Positions 42,788 through 52,422 of a stretch of 64,000 nt of DNA are shown here, piece after piece. The first letter of the stretch is position 1. Every line of letters starts with the position of its first letter. The notes beneath the pieces were generated by a model, which saw only the letters and a list, made by a program, of their open reading frames with translations, was not told the origin of the DNA and searched no databases. Origin of the DNA: Candidatus Sumerlaea chitinivorans. GTDB taxonomy: Bacteria > Sumerlaeota > Sumerlaeia > Sumerlaeales > Sumerlaeaceae. The stretch is from assembly GCA_003290465.1 (NCBI GenBank), contig CP030759.1:1-64000 (forward strand), given 5' to 3'. Both the position numbers and the translations under genes were made by a program.

Positions 42788-44553
42788 ACATCTTCTCCCG
42801 GAAAGTGGATGTCTCGCACTTCAAGTTGAATTCTCGTTTCGCCCCGGAATGTGTTCAGCGTTGGGGTAAACGCCACGTCTATGCCTTCGCGACCTTTTGC
42901 CACAAGCTCTTGGTAGCGGTAGCTTTGCTGGAAGGCGATGGCCTCGAACCGGTGGCCGTTACTTGTGAGGTGAAAAGCGAGATGGGAATCCCCGCGAATT
43001 ATTGGATTGCCTTGGAGCCTCATGTTACGCAGGAGAAGCACGGGCCGGGGATTTTCGGGACCAAATGGTTCAAGACGCTGGAGATAGGCCATAAGCTCGT
43101 CAGTGATATCGGAGGGGGCCACCTCCGTATCGATCGTCAAGGTTGGGACAAGTTCCCGTTCTGCCAGCTGTTCCTCGGCAATGGCGTGAAATGCTTCCTT
43201 AAATCTTGGGATGTTGTCGGGCGACAATTCGAGTCCGGCTGCATGGGGATGCCCGCCATATTCGCAAAGGTGTTCCTCGCAGCCTTGGAGGGCGTAAAAA
43301 ATGTTAAAATCCTCGATGCTGCGCGCAGACCCACGAGCCATGTCGCCTTTCTTCGAGATTACAATCGCGGGACGATGCCATTGCTCCACAAGCTTGGAAG
43401 CGACAATGCCAAGAACTCCAAGGTGCCAATCTGGGCCGTCCACTACAATGGCATAAGTTTGATCCCCAACTTTTTCCAGTTCGAGCTGACGGAGTGATTG
43501 TTGCAGGATCTGCTGCTCGAGGGTTTTTCGCTGCGAATTGCACCGCTCAAGCTTTTCGGCAAGCCGCTTTGCTTCTGTTTCTTCGGTTGTCAGAAAGAGC
43601 TCAACGCAGACGTTTGCGTTATCCACGCGGCCCGCAGCATTGAGCCGGGGTGCGATGCGGTAACCCACGTCGTGTGCCGAGATGCGGTCCCCACTTATCT
43701 GCGCTGCTTGTTGTAACGCTTTCAGTCCCACACTGTCAGTCTGTGCGAGCTGAGCAAGGCCATGAGAGACGAGGATCCTGTTTTCGCCGATCAATGGGAC
43801 GACGTCGGCGACTGTTCCGATCGCTACTAAATCGAGCAGAGATTTTAGAAACTCCTTCGCCTTAGGCGCCGGAACGTTGCAAACCTTGAGCAGCGCATGC
43901 GCAACCTTGAACGCGACCCCGACACCGCTGAGACATTTATTGGGGTAGGAGCAATCGCGTCGGTTCGGATTCACGATGGCCAAAGCATCAGGAAGAATGG
44001 AGGGCGGCTGGTGGTGGTCGGTGATGATCACTGCGAGCCTACGCTCATTTGCAAATTTTACTTCATCCACTGCACCGATTCCTGTGTCCACCGTGATCAG
44101 GAGTTTCCCACCCTCATCGGCAAACTTGCGGATGGTTGAGGTATTGAGGCCATAGCCGTCTTTGAGGCGATGGGGGATATGGTACTCGATCTTCGCCTCG
44201 AGAAGTCGTAGCGTCCGTAACAGAATTGCGGTTGCTGTGGTCCCATCGGCATCGTAGTCGCCAAAAATAAGGATCCCTTCTCCTTTGCGGATCGCCTGCC
44301 GGATCCTCCACGCCGCCTTCTCAATGTCCTGAAGTCCCAGAGGGTCATGAAGGTCGCGAAGCCGGGGATACAAAATTCCTTCGATGCAAGGGGTGGCAAG
44401 CAGCTTGGGGCGTCCCGCCAAAATACGAGACACGGCTGGGGGCAAACCCTGCTCTGCGACTAACGATTCAGCAAGTGCAGGATCCACCTGCCGGAAGCGC
44501 CAGCGATAAGAATTTGATCGCTCTTCGGGTTTCACGTGGCTATTGTGCTTCAT
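42784..44553 (-). CDS. recJ: Single-stranded-DNA-specific exonuclease RecJ
   Basis: This 589-residue 5'-3' ssDNA exonuclease acts in RecF-pathway recombination and repair. DHH-family motifs are in order: IFGDYDADGTTATAILL (motif I), LITVDTGIGA, IITDHHQPP (the DHH motif), VNPNRRDCSYPNKCLSGVGVAFK, then the DHHA1 domain with EYGGHPHAAGLELS. A C-terminal OB-type region ends the protein. ATG at 44553 is chosen as it starts a typical N-terminus; an in-frame TTG at 44604 has no ribosome binding site. The 3' end overlaps the GT39-like gene by an ATGA. Confidence 0.95.
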   Translation of the reverse strand: MKHNSHVKPEERSNSYRWRFRQVDPALAESLVAEQGLPPAVSRILAGRPKLLATPCIEGILYPRLRDLHDPLGLQDIEKAAWRIRQAIRKGEGILIFGDYDADGTTATAILLRTLRLLEAKIEYHIPHRLKDGYGLNTSTIRKFADEGGKLLITVDTGIGAVDEVKFANERRLAVIITDHHQPPSILPDALAIVNPNRRDCSYPNKCLSGVGVAFKVAHALLKVCNVPAPKAKEFLKSLLDLVAIGTVADVVPLIGENRILVSHGLAQLAQTDSVGLKALQQAAQISGDRISAHDVGYRIAPRLNAAGRVDNANVCVELFLTTEETEAKRLAEKLERCNSQRKTLEQQILQQSLRQLELEKVGDQTYAIVVDGPDWHLGVLGIVASKLVEQWHRPAIVISKKGDMARGSARSIEDFNIFYALQGCEEHLCEYGGHPHAAGLELSPDNIPRFKEAFHAIAEEQLAERELVPTLTIDTEVAPSDITDELMAYLQRLEPFGPENPRPVLLLRNMRLQGNPIIRGDSHLAFHLTSNGHRFEAIAFQQSYRYQELVAKGREGIDVAFTPTLNTFRGETRIQLEVRDIHFPGEDV

Positions 44554-44632
44554 CAACGATTCGCCGAACCACCCTTGTGTCTGGCCTGATGATCTACAAC
44601 CCAAAAAGTATCGTCAAGGTTGCATCCCCTTG

Positions 44633-45376
44633 TCACGTCTGAAACCCAAGAGCGGATCCGCCATCCACAGGAAGAAAGGCTCCGGTTATGAAATCGCCCG
44701 AAACAATGAGATATTCCACAGCAGCAGCAATATCCTCCGGTGAGCCGATGCGCTGCAAGGGAGTGCGTCGTACAATCGCTGAACGCACCGTTTCTGGAAA
44801 ATCCTCTGCAAACAGGACGGTCCCCGGGGCGATGGTGTTCACCTGCACGTGAGGCGCAAACTCCAGCGCCAACACCGAGGTCAAGGCCGCAAGCCCAGCT
44901 TTCGAAACAAGATAAGCGGCATAATTGCGGTAGGGACGATGGACTGCGGTGTCCGCGATGTTAATAATTTTGCCTCTTTGTTGCTCAACCATTGCCTGCC
45001 CGAAGTGGCGGCAAAGTAGAAAGGGTGCACGCAAATTGACGGCCAACACCCGATCCCACGTCGTTGCATCGAGTTCAGCCAGCGGTGTGGGAAAGAACAC
45101 GGAGGCATTGTTTACTAATACGTCAATTGATGCTCCTGTCTGATGGATCGCCTCGACGAGCGATTGGACGCCTTCCGTGGTGGCAAGGTCAGCCTGAAAA
45201 CATTCTGCTATGCCCCCCTGCTCCCGAATTTGCCCCACAAGTTCGCGAGCCTCTGGTTCCGACGTGTGATAATGAATGAAGACGCGGGCGCCTTTCGAGA
45301 CAAGTCGCTTAACGATGGCGCGCCCCACCCGCTTTGCGCCACCAGTCACCAAGACGTTTTTCCCTTTCAGTTCCAT
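44633..45376 (-). CDS. SDR family oxidoreductase, pteridine reductase/FabG-like
   Basis: This 247-residue short-chain dehydrogenase has the cofactor motif TGGAKRVGRAI, where TGGAxRxG and the basic residue after it favour NADPH, as in pteridine reductases (FolM/PTR1). NNASVFF, the catalytic Ser/Tyr/Lys region (IADTAVHRPYRNYAAYLVSK) and the C-terminal PVDGGSALGFQT follow. A Thr or Asp replaces the usual Ser at IINIADT, so the exact catalytic triad deserves a check. ATG at 45376 gives the standard N-terminus (MELKGKNVLVTGG). It lies 79 bases upstream of recJ on the same strand. Confidence 0.85.
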   Translation of the reverse strand: MELKGKNVLVTGGAKRVGRAIVKRLVSKGARVFIHYHTSEPEARELVGQIREQGGIAECFQADLATTEGVQSLVEAIHQTGASIDVLVNNASVFFPTPLAELDATTWDRVLAVNLRAPFLLCRHFGQAMVEQQRGKIINIADTAVHRPYRNYAAYLVSKAGLAALTSVLALEFAPHVQVNTIAPGTVLFAEDFPETVRSAIVRRTPLQRIGSPEDIAAAVEYLIVSGDFITGAFLPVDGGSALGFQT

Positions 45377-45663
45377 ATGCTCAGACCCATATCCCAAGGC
45401 TTAGGGAGGGAGCAAAATGAAAAGTTCGCCCATTTGTGCCACTGGAGATCTCGTTGAATCATGGGCGCCTCTCGGTTGGAACTGTGTAGTTTGAGCTTGC
45501 TCGAAGGCCCTCGGAGTGCCCGCTGCGCACCTTGACCGCGAGGGGAGCTACAAGGAACTTCCGTCCAATCTTCAAGGCCTAAGTATTTTACGCGTTTCCT
45601 CTTCGCTACTGGAAGGCGTTTTTGAATTGCACAGCCCATCCCCAATACATAGCCGGTTACTCA

Positions 45664-46272
45664 ATGGTGAATCGCGATCAACCCAAACCAGCTGTTTTTC
45701 TCGACCGTGACGGAACGATTTGTGAGGAAGTCGGTTATCTGGATCATCCCGACAAGCTCAAACTCATTCCGGGTTCGGCGGAGGCGATCCGCAATCTGCG
45801 AGAAGCTGGGTTTTGGGTTTTCGTGACGACCAATCAATCGGGGGTTGCGCGCGGCTATTTCGCCGAGTCGGTGGTCCACCTCGTCCATTCACGTCTGGAT
45901 ACATTATTGGCAGAAGCTGGGGCTCGTGTGGATGCGTACTTTTATTGCCCACATCATCCGAAGGCAGTGTTGGAAGAATACAGGCGGGAATGCCGCTGTC
46001 GCAAACCCAACATCGGGATGATCGAGCAAGCCGTCGCGCAGTTCCCAGTCGAATTAGATCGTTCGTTTACGGTTGGAGATAAACTCAGTGATTGCGAATT
46101 TGGCCGCAATGCTGGTTTAACCCCAGTTTTAGTTCGGACAGGTTACGGCAGAGAGGAAGAAGCCAGACTGAGCGCTGGGCAGGCTGGTTGCCGCCCCGCG
46201 CTTGTGGCGGACGACCTTGCTCAGGCAGTTGCATGGATCCTTAGCCATCCGTTGGCTATGCCGAAGACGTAA
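45664..46272 (+). CDS. gmhB: Heptose 1,7-bisphosphate 7-phosphatase
   Basis: This 202-residue HAD-family phosphatase removes the 7-phosphate from D-glycero-D-manno-heptose 1,7-bisphosphate in ADP-heptose synthesis. It has the nucleophile motif FLDRDGTI, VFVTTNQSGVARG, the GmhB zinc loop (CPHHP, ending CRCRKPN) and VGDKLSDCEFGRNAG. The start is uncertain: ATG 45664 gives the family N-terminus but lacks a good ribosome binding site, while TTG 45622 has GGAAGG five bases upstream and adds 14 residues. It is followed by hldE-C and a heptosyltransferase, a heptose operon. Confidence 0.9.
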   Translation: MVNRDQPKPAVFLDRDGTICEEVGYLDHPDKLKLIPGSAEAIRNLREAGFWVFVTTNQSGVARGYFAESVVHLVHSRLDTLLAEAGARVDAYFYCPHHPKAVLEEYRRECRCRKPNIGMIEQAVAQFPVELDRSFTVGDKLSDCEFGRNAGLTPVLVRTGYGREEEARLSAGQAGCRPALVADDLAQAVAWILSHPLAMPKT

Positions 46273-46305
46273 TGAATAAGCGCACGACTATCGAAGGAGG
46301 TCAGC

Positions 46306-46821
46306 GTGCAGATTCGAAAGCTGGTTACCTTAGAGGAAGCATGCCGAATCCGCGAGCAGCTTCGCAAGGAAGGTAAGCGGGTTGTTTTTGTGAATGGTTG
46401 CTTTGATGTGCTTCATGGCGGCCACATCTCGTACCTTGCGGATGCGCGCGCCCAAGGGGACGTTATGTTTGCTGCTGTGAACTCGGATAAGAGCGAACGC
46501 GCTCTGAAAGGTCCTTCGCGGCCCATTTACACGCAAGAAGAGCGCCTTGAGATCCTCGACGCGATTCGGTACATTGACTACCTCATCCTCTTTGACGATT
46601 TGACTGTGGAGCCACTTTTGCGAGCCCTGCGTCCGGACGTGCACGCAAAAGGCACGGATTATACGAAAGACAATGTTCCCGAACGCGCGATCGCTATCGA
46701 GCTTGGGTTTGAAACCTACATTGCGGGAGCCCCAAAAGAAAACTCGTCGCGTGATGTCATTTCCACTGTCGTCGAGCGCTTCGGCGGGCTCGAGTCGGAT
46801 AAGCTTCCCGCGGACCGATGA
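46306..46821 (+). CDS. Heptose 1-phosphate adenylyltransferase
   Basis: This 171-residue nucleotidyltransferase (RfaE2/HldE C-terminal type) makes ADP-D-glycero-D-manno-heptose from the 1-phosphate. The HxGH-type motif is NGCFDVLHGGHISYLADAR, followed by AAVNSDKSERALKGPSRP and KGTDYTKDNVPER. The kinase half of HldE is absent from this gene. GTG 46306 has AAGGAGGT four bases upstream, a strong site. It sits between gmhB and a GT9 transferase, which confirms the heptose role. Confidence 0.93.
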   Translation: MQIRKLVTLEEACRIREQLRKEGKRVVFVNGCFDVLHGGHISYLADARAQGDVMFAAVNSDKSERALKGPSRPIYTQEERLEILDAIRYIDYLILFDDLTVEPLLRALRPDVHAKGTDYTKDNVPERAIAIELGFETYIAGAPKENSSRDVISTVVERFGGLESDKLPADR

Positions 46822-46838
46822 GTCCAGACGAGGATTCC

Positions 46839-47888
46839 ATGAGCAAGCCGCGCATTCTCATTGTGAAGCTTAGCGCGGTAGGCGATGTGGTGCATACACT
46901 TCCTGCTCTGAGGGCCCTACGTCGGGCGTTTCCGGAGGCTTGGATTGGTTGGGCGGTCCATGCTGGCCCTGCGTCGTTGCTTCGAGGCCACCCTGATCTC
47001 AACGAGTGCGTGGTCATTCCCAGAAGGCTTGAATGGCGAAGGTTACGGTCCGAGTTCCGGGCACTCCGCGATGAACTTCGAGGACAAGCCGGAAGCTGGG
47101 ACGTGGCGCTTGATTTTCAAGGGCTCACAAAGAGTGGCCTTGTGGCATGGCTGAGCGGGGCAAAGCGTAGGATCGGGTTTGCGGGCGAAGCATGCCGCGA
47201 ACTCAATGCTCTTTTCACGAACGAGCGCGTACGCCCCGTGGCGCGTGCCGTGATCCACATGAATCTGGAGTTACTACGCCCCCTTGGCGTGGAAACGGAC
47301 GTTGCCGAGGCTCGTTTCGTCTGGGACGCGTCGGATGAAGAGTACATTGCGTCATGGGCGCGGCGCGAGGGAGCGGCCGCCGAACGCTATTTTGTGTTGG
47401 ATCCCTTCGCGGGTTGGGTTACAAAGGTGTGGCGGCCTGAGCGGTGGGTGAGTGTGGCGCGAGCGGTGGGGCAAACCTACGGGCTTCGAACACTGGTCTT
47501 TTATGGGCCGCATGAGCGCCAAGAGGCAGAAGCTCTGGTATCGGAGATGTGTAAAGCTGGCGTGGCAGCAATGTTAGCTCCAGAAACCACCCTCCGCCAA
47601 TTCGTTGTTCTCGTTCGGCAACATGCAGCGCTGTTTGCTGGGGGGGATACCGGCCCCATGCATATTGCCGCGGCGCTTGGCATTCCGACGGTGGCGCTCT
47701 TTGGAGCCTCAGATTCGCATAGAAATGCACCCGTCTTTTCTAATGCACGCTTTCTGGTGGTGCAGGACTTCTCTCAACCGTGCGCCGGCACGTTCGACCG
47801 AAAATGCCGATTTCATGCCCCGGGACATTGCTTGGACAGCATTACCGTCGAGCAGGTGCTTGACGCGATTGGGCGCCTCTTGCATTAG
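46839..47888 (+). CDS. Glycosyltransferase family 9 (heptosyltransferase-like)
   Basis: This 349-residue GT9 (GT-B fold) enzyme likely transfers heptose from ADP-heptose to the LPS inner core. It has the family N-terminus MSKPRILIVKLSAVGDVVHTL, then DVALDFQGLTKSG, DPFAGWVTKVWRPERW and FAGGDTGPMHIAAALGIPTVALFG. The start is taken at 46839, with GAGGA just upstream; ATG 46818 overlaps the previous stop. WaaC- or WaaF-type cannot be decided by eye. No other LPS core genes follow; the rpmE leader does. Confidence 0.9.
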   Translation: MSKPRILIVKLSAVGDVVHTLPALRALRRAFPEAWIGWAVHAGPASLLRGHPDLNECVVIPRRLEWRRLRSEFRALRDELRGQAGSWDVALDFQGLTKSGLVAWLSGAKRRIGFAGEACRELNALFTNERVRPVARAVIHMNLELLRPLGVETDVAEARFVWDASDEEYIASWARREGAAAERYFVLDPFAGWVTKVWRPERWVSVARAVGQTYGLRTLVFYGPHERQEAEALVSEMCKAGVAAMLAPETTLRQFVVLVRQHAALFAGGDTGPMHIAAALGIPTVALFGASDSHRNAPVFSNARFLVVQDFSQPCAGTFDRKCRFHAPGHCLDSITVEQVLDAIGRLLH

Positions 47889-47976
47889 ATCGTGAGAGTC
47901 GGAAGAGCGGGACTGAGAAATTGCTTTGAATCGAATGGGCGGTTTGTGGGTATAGCCAACGGCGCTACATGATGGT

Positions 47977-48016
47977 GGGGTCGTACAAGCTATTTAACAT
48001 GCTTATCGCCGACCCC
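47977..48016 (+). promoter_or_regulatory. Candidate L31 leader hairpin before rpmE
   Basis: GGGGTCG (47977-47983) pairs with CGACCCC (48010-48016), and an inner AAGC (47987-47990) pairs with GCTT (48001-48004). The 3' arm ends one base before the ribosome binding site AAGGAG (48018-48023). Several phyla have known L31 leader motifs where the protein represses its own mRNA; this fold would fit that role. It is 88 bases downstream of the GT9 gene, so read-through is also possible. Confidence 0.5.
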
Positions 48017-48033
48017 CAAGGAGATGAAGTAAG

Positions 48034-48249
48034 ATGAGAAAAGGCATTCATCCTGACTACGGATTCGCCACGGTCAGCTGCGCGTGTGGGGCGACGTTCC
48101 GGACGCGTTCGACGCGTGCAGAGTACCGGCTTGAGATTTGCTCGAACTGCCATCCTTTCTTCACTGGGCAACAGAAATTTGTGGACACCGCAGGACGTGT
48201 TGAAAAATTCCGTCAGCGGTACCAGAAAAAGGCCTCAAGCGAGGAATAG
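48034..48249 (+). CDS. rpmE: 50S ribosomal protein L31
   Basis: This 71-residue zinc-binding form of L31 (type C+) bridges the subunits in the 50S central protuberance region. The cysteines are Cys16, Cys18, Cys36 and Cys39 ([29 protein letters not shown]). ATG 48034 has AAGGAG ten bases upstream. It is followed by a terminator and preceded by a hairpin adjoining its ribosome binding site. The zinc form is often swapped for the non-zinc paralogue on zinc limitation. Confidence 0.96.
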   Translation: MRKGIHPDYGFATVSCACGATFRTRSTRAEYRLEICSNCHPFFTGQQKFVDTAGRVEKFRQRYQKKASSEE

Positions 48250-48272
48250 TAGTCGTCAATCAGCTAAAAGAG

Positions 48273-48306
48273 GAGCGGACACCGTGGTGTCCGCTCGCGT
48301 TGTTTT
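48273..48306 (+). terminator. Rho-independent terminator after rpmE
   Basis: GAGCGGACAC (48273-48282) pairs with GTGTCCGCTC (48287-48296), a perfect 10-bp stem with a 4-base loop, followed within six bases by TGTTTTT. It is a canonical intrinsic terminator. Confidence 0.85.
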
Positions 48307-48612
48307 TCACTCGCTAAAGTTTTCAAGAAAGACCTTCTTGAGTTCCTCTTCCTGCTGTCCAACTCCCCCAGTCACAATTGTCAAATGAACGCTTATCAGC
48401 GTGCGGGCCCAGTTCCCTCTATTACCCGAGGGCTTTGTTTTTGCGCCATTAAATGGGATTGAGTGCCCAACCGTCGCCCGACCATTACTCCCTTCCCTCG
48501 CATCAAAAACAATGCACTGAAGTTCCCAGTCCTGTTTTTTAGTGGCGAATTGGCAAAAAGATTGCTCTAACTCAACTGCGGCTCCAGAGGTGATTGGAAA
48601 GGATGACGAACC
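48307..48612. other. Gene-free spacer
   Basis: About 300 bases between the rpmE terminator and the next gene. I see no hairpin, gene, promoter box or repeat that I can support. It presumably carries the promoter of the 48613 gene. Confidence 0.5.
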
Positions 48613-49692
48613 ATGAAAGCGCTCGACAAATTCGACGCAGTGCGCGCGCGATCGTCACTTCGTAGTCTGTTTCTCATTGTAGCCTGTTGGATGGCCATTT
48701 GTGCAGTTCACGGACAAGAGCCCACCACCGCGGCTTTGGAGCAGAGCAAACAGCGGCTTACAACGAAGGATCCAGCGACTGCACAAAAATCTGACACCGT
48801 GAGCACCGATCCGCTCGCCGAACTCTCCGGAGTTGGGGGGCAATGGATCGTGCCGCCCGGTACGGAGATGGCCACACGGCCAGCCCAAGCTTTGGAATCA
48901 ACACCTCGTGCGACGCAAGCTTCAGTTACTTCACCCCCTGAAGCTTCTCCAGTATCTTCCGAATCCGAGCCCGAGAGTGCCAAGCCGCCGAAAAAAAGCG
49001 AATCGCAACCTGCGCTCTCTGAGGCCAAGACGGTTCCCCTTCCCCGAAAGCAGACGACACTCGTCGGCACAATAGAGGAAATTGAGTCGGCCAAAGGTCG
49101 TGTTGGGAAGGAGCTGATTCTTGCGACCGAAGACGGATTGGCGACGGTCATTGTCCCGCCAACGACAGCCAAGGAATTGCCGTCTGTGGGTACGAAGATA
49201 CGCATCAAAGGCACTGTCGAGACCGAGGACCCGCTTCAGGTTTATGCCACGAACTTGGAGGTTTTACCAAAGAAGGGGAAAACCGAGAGCACGCGGGACT
49301 CGGAAATGGTGGAAGAGGAGGAAAAGCCGGCTCGGTCTGAGGAAGATCGCACAGGCGTGGGTGAAGGCCAACTGCGTATTGTCGTGGTTGGGACGATCAA
49401 ATCGGCACGTCCCGCTAAGGACGGACGTGATTTGGAAATCACCTTGGCGACCAAGCAGTACGGGCAGGTGCGCGTGTTGATTTCACCTAACGTTGTGCAA
49501 CGCGTGCCGGCGGTGGGGAGCGAAATCCGGGTGCGCGGAGCCATTGAGCGCCAGCGCGACCCGATGATCATCCGTGCCTTCGATGTGGATACTCTCCGTC
49601 GACGCTCCGAGGCTACGCCGGTAGAGAATCCCGTTTTCGCAGAATGTCCACCGATTGTAGTTCCAGTTCCTGTGTTTGTCGCTGTCTGGTAG
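48613..49692 (+). CDS. Secreted protein with two OB-fold-like domains
   Basis: I do not recognise this 359-residue protein. It has a probable signal peptide (SLFLIVACWMAICAVHGQ), a low-complexity Ser/Pro/Glu-rich linker (about residues 85-145), and two similar beta-rich domains. The first (about 150-220) runs from LVGTIEEIESAKG to TKIRIKGTVETEDPLQ; the second (about 250-340) runs from VVVGTIKSARPAKD to SEIRVRGAIERQRDP. The repeats look like OB-fold or 'bacterial OB' domains. An acidic linker separates them. It is probably periplasmic. The pentapeptide gene follows 30 bases later. Confidence 0.6.
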   Translation: MKALDKFDAVRARSSLRSLFLIVACWMAICAVHGQEPTTAALEQSKQRLTTKDPATAQKSDTVSTDPLAELSGVGGQWIVPPGTEMATRPAQALESTPRATQASVTSPPEASPVSSESEPESAKPPKKSESQPALSEAKTVPLPRKQTTLVGTIEEIESAKGRVGKELILATEDGLATVIVPPTTAKELPSVGTKIRIKGTVETEDPLQVYATNLEVLPKKGKTESTRDSEMVEEEEKPARSEEDRTGVGEGQLRIVVVGTIKSARPAKDGRDLEITLATKQYGQVRVLISPNVVQRVPAVGSEIRVRGAIERQRDPMIIRAFDVDTLRRRSEATPVENPVFAECPPIVVPVPVFVAVW

Positions 49693-49722
49693 AAAAACAT
49701 TCGCGAAAGTTCGAGACGTTCG

Positions 49723-50349
49723 ATGAGGTACCTCACAGAGTCGCTGCGTTTAGAAAGTCTTCCGCCATTCCGCAAGTGCACAGTTGAGGAGTGCGAGAAT
49801 CCGCGGGTACTGGATTCACAGTTCTGTGCCCACCATTTTGGGGATCAGACACTCCTTCGGAATCGCGTGGCGGAACTTGCTCGTGTGCCAAACGGGCTTG
49901 TGGGTGTCTGCCTTGCGGGAGCAGATCTTAAAGGCATGTCGCTCGAAGGAGCTGACATCTCGTATTCGGATCTTACGGGCGCCGATTTGACGGACGCACA
50001 ACTTAGCCGCGCCAAGCTCTCGCATGTTCTTGCTGAGAGCGCGCGACTCGATCGTGCGGATTTGTCCCACGCGATCCTCGATTTTGCGTGTCTGGGCTTG
50101 GCCTCGTGTCGCGGAACGTCCTTCGAGGACGCCGTGGCAGAGAACGCTAACTTTATTGGGGCAGTGCTGGTGGGCGCGAATTTCGTCCGGGCTCGGTTAT
50201 TCTATGCACGGTTTGGTCGTGCGGACTGCACGGGTGCGGTGTTTCGAAATGCTGACATCGAACGTACCATCTTTCGCCAGACTCGCCTCATCGAAGCCGA
50301 TTTCGGCGGGGCGACGGGCCGTGCCGTCTTTGATAACGTGATCCGCTGA
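49723..50349 (+). CDS. Pentapeptide repeat protein with N-terminal Cys motif
   Basis: This 208-residue protein has about 20 A(D/N)LxX-type pentapeptide units (LAGADLKGMSLEGADISYSD, then LTGADLTDAQ and similar), which fold as a right-handed quadrilateral beta helix. The N-terminus (CTVEECENPRVLDSQFCAHH) has three Cys and two His, resembling a small zinc-binding module. Pentapeptide proteins range from DNA-gyrase mimics to structural scaffolds; no more specific call is possible. It is co-directional with the OB-like gene (30-base gap) and converges on the sigma54 activator. Confidence 0.8.
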   Translation: MRYLTESLRLESLPPFRKCTVEECENPRVLDSQFCAHHFGDQTLLRNRVAELARVPNGLVGVCLAGADLKGMSLEGADISYSDLTGADLTDAQLSRAKLSHVLAESARLDRADLSHAILDFACLGLASCRGTSFEDAVAENANFIGAVLVGANFVRARLFYARFGRADCTGAVFRNADIERTIFRQTRLIEADFGGATGRAVFDNVIR

Positions 50350-50425
50350 TAATGCTCACAAGATCAGACTGGTACTGGAGCACGCAGAACGCACGCTCCC
50401 CGTGGCTGGTTGGACATTGAAAGTA

Positions 50426-52399
50426 TCAGATACTAGTAGCGCCACCGTGTTCGCGTTTCAGGGCGTATTCGTGGATCTTTGCGCGCAGAGTGTTGCGGTG
50501 AATTCCCAAGATCTCCGCGGCTTTGGCCTGATTCCAACCGCAGGCGTTTAACACGTGATGAATGTACTCCCGCTCAATTTCGTGTAAGGGGCGAAGGCGT
50601 GCCTGGGACACTTGTTGAGCAAGGGAAGGAGCCCTTTCCAAATTGGGCAGGTGGTCTTTTTTCGCAAGATGCTCAAAATCAGAAGCCGTGAGAATCGGGT
50701 GATCGGCCAGTATGACAGCACGCTCGATGATGTTTGCCAGCTCGCGGATATTGCCGGGCCACGTATAGCGCTGGAGAATTGCAATTGCTTGGTCGTCAAT
50801 ACCCAGAATTTTCTTTCCGAAGCGGCGGGCGCACTCTAACGCAAAGTGTTCAGCAAGCGGGGCAATGTCCTCGGCACGGTGACGCAAGGGGGGCAATACA
50901 AAGCGAATCACATTTAGCCGATACCAAAGATCCTCACGGAAACGTCCCTCGCGCACGGCGCTCTCAAGGTCCGTGTTGGTGGCGGCAATCACCCGGACGT
51001 CTGCTTCAATGGCGCGTGTTCCACCAACACGGTAAAAAGCCTTTTCCTGCAGGAAACGCAAAAGCTTGGGCTGCAGGGAAAGGTCCAATGAACCTACTTC
51101 GTCGAGGAACAAGGTTCCTCCATGGGCAGCTTCGATTTTTCCAATGGTGGTGCGGGCGGCACCGGTAAAGGCGCCACGCTCGTAACCGAATAGCTCACTC
51201 TCGAACAAGTTTGAGGGAATCGCTGCACAATTCAGAGCGATGAATGGGCCACTTCGCCGCCTGCTGGCGTCGTGAATCGCCCGCGCCAAAATCTCCTTCC
51301 CTGTGCCGCTTTCGCCAGTAATGAGGACAGTGGCATCGGTGGCGGCGACGCGTCTGGCTTCATCGAAGATTTTCTGAACAGTTGGATTGCGCGAGGGAAC
51401 AATCCGATGACCAGAACTGTCCGGCGGGATTTGATCAAGCCAATCCACAAGTTGTGCGGCGTGAAATACCCCCGCACTCATTTTCGCCAGAGCATGAAAC
51501 AACGCCAAATCACGGAGCGAATACGCGTCCAATTGTTCCCGTTCAAGGACGAGAATGGCAAGGACGGCATTGTTATGCATCACCGGCGCACACATCGTGG
51601 TAAGGCAAGCTTCGCCTGTGGGGACAAATGCATCTGAGTTCTCGGATGAATGGCGATTCCACAGTTTTTCCAGCGTCTCGGAAAGTTGAGAATTTCGCTC
51701 GCTAATGAGCGTGGGGCGCTTCTCTTCAAAGCTGCTCGCGAGGGCTGTGCGGTTCACAGGGGTGAGTTTCCCTTCTGGCAACGCGACAACGGGTCGCAGT
51801 TTCTTCGTATAGGCATCGCGAACAAAGATGCTTCCAAAGTCAGCGTGAAAAAGCCTCATGAGGTGAGTGAGCAGGCGCAGCGCCATTTCGCCCGTCCGCT
51901 CGGGTGGGGACGCAAAGATGTCTGCGATTTGCGTGACAAACTCCACCAAATCCCGTTCCCGCCCCGAGAGCGTCTCACGGACCTCTGGCGACATGCTGAG
52001 CTCGCGGGTGACTTCTTGCGTCGGATAAAGTACGACACTTGTATTCGAGAAACGGGCGTTTTCGAGGACGAGATCCGGGTTGAAGGCAAGGAGGGTATTG
52101 CCAACCAGAATCTCGTCGTTTTTCAAAAGCACCTTTTGAGTCACGCGTTGGCCATTGACGATGAGTCCGTTTCGTGAGCCTCGGTCGTAGATAATGTAGG
52201 CTAACCTTGAGCGAACAATTTCCGCATGCAAACGCGAGACGCCGGGGTCGGGGATCTGGATTTCATTCTCTTCTCCCCGCCCGATACGTGTGCATTCGCC
52301 AAGTTCATAGGACATGCCGAGATTCGGGCCCTTAAGCACCACCAAGCGACCCGGAGCCAATCCGTTCGCTTGACTCTCTGGATTCAAATAGTCTTTCAT
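50426..52399 (-). CDS. FHA-GAF-sigma54 activator
   Basis: This 657-residue transcription activator has an FHA domain (about residues 20-105; [20 protein letters not shown]), which binds phosphothreonine, then a GAF-like sensor (about 150-310). An AAA+ domain follows with [14 protein letters not shown] (Walker A), the sigma54-contacting [11 protein letters not shown], and [10 protein letters not shown] (Walker B). A Fis-type HTH ends the protein ([20 protein letters not shown]). It should open sigma54 promoters in response to kinase signals read through the FHA domain and a ligand bound by GAF. ATG 52399 is used; upstream codons to 52462 overlap the divergent gene. Confidence 0.93.
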   Translation of the reverse strand: MKDYLNPESQANGLAPGRLVVLKGPNLGMSYELGECTRIGRGEENEIQIPDPGVSRLHAEIVRSRLAYIIYDRGSRNGLIVNGQRVTQKVLLKNDEILVGNTLLAFNPDLVLENARFSNTSVVLYPTQEVTRELSMSPEVRETLSGRERDLVEFVTQIADIFASPPERTGEMALRLLTHLMRLFHADFGSIFVRDAYTKKLRPVVALPEGKLTPVNRTALASSFEEKRPTLISERNSQLSETLEKLWNRHSSENSDAFVPTGEACLTTMCAPVMHNNAVLAILVLEREQLDAYSLRDLALFHALAKMSAGVFHAAQLVDWLDQIPPDSSGHRIVPSRNPTVQKIFDEARRVAATDATVLITGESGTGKEILARAIHDASRRRSGPFIALNCAAIPSNLFESELFGYERGAFTGAARTTIGKIEAAHGGTLFLDEVGSLDLSLQPKLLRFLQEKAFYRVGGTRAIEADVRVIAATNTDLESAVREGRFREDLWYRLNVIRFVLPPLRHRAEDIAPLAEHFALECARRFGKKILGIDDQAIAILQRYTWPGNIRELANIIERAVILADHPILTASDFEHLAKKDHLPNLERAPSLAQQVSQARLRPLHEIEREYIHHVLNACGWNQAKAAEILGIHRNTLRAKIHEYALKREHGGATSI

Positions 52400-52422
52400 C
52401 GTCGTCACATCTTTTATAGTGG

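Noticed and set aside
50422-50434. Short palindrome AGTATC-A-GATACT as an operator or terminator
   Set aside because: It overlaps the activator's stop codon between convergent genes, with only 6-bp arms and no U tract, and can be chance.
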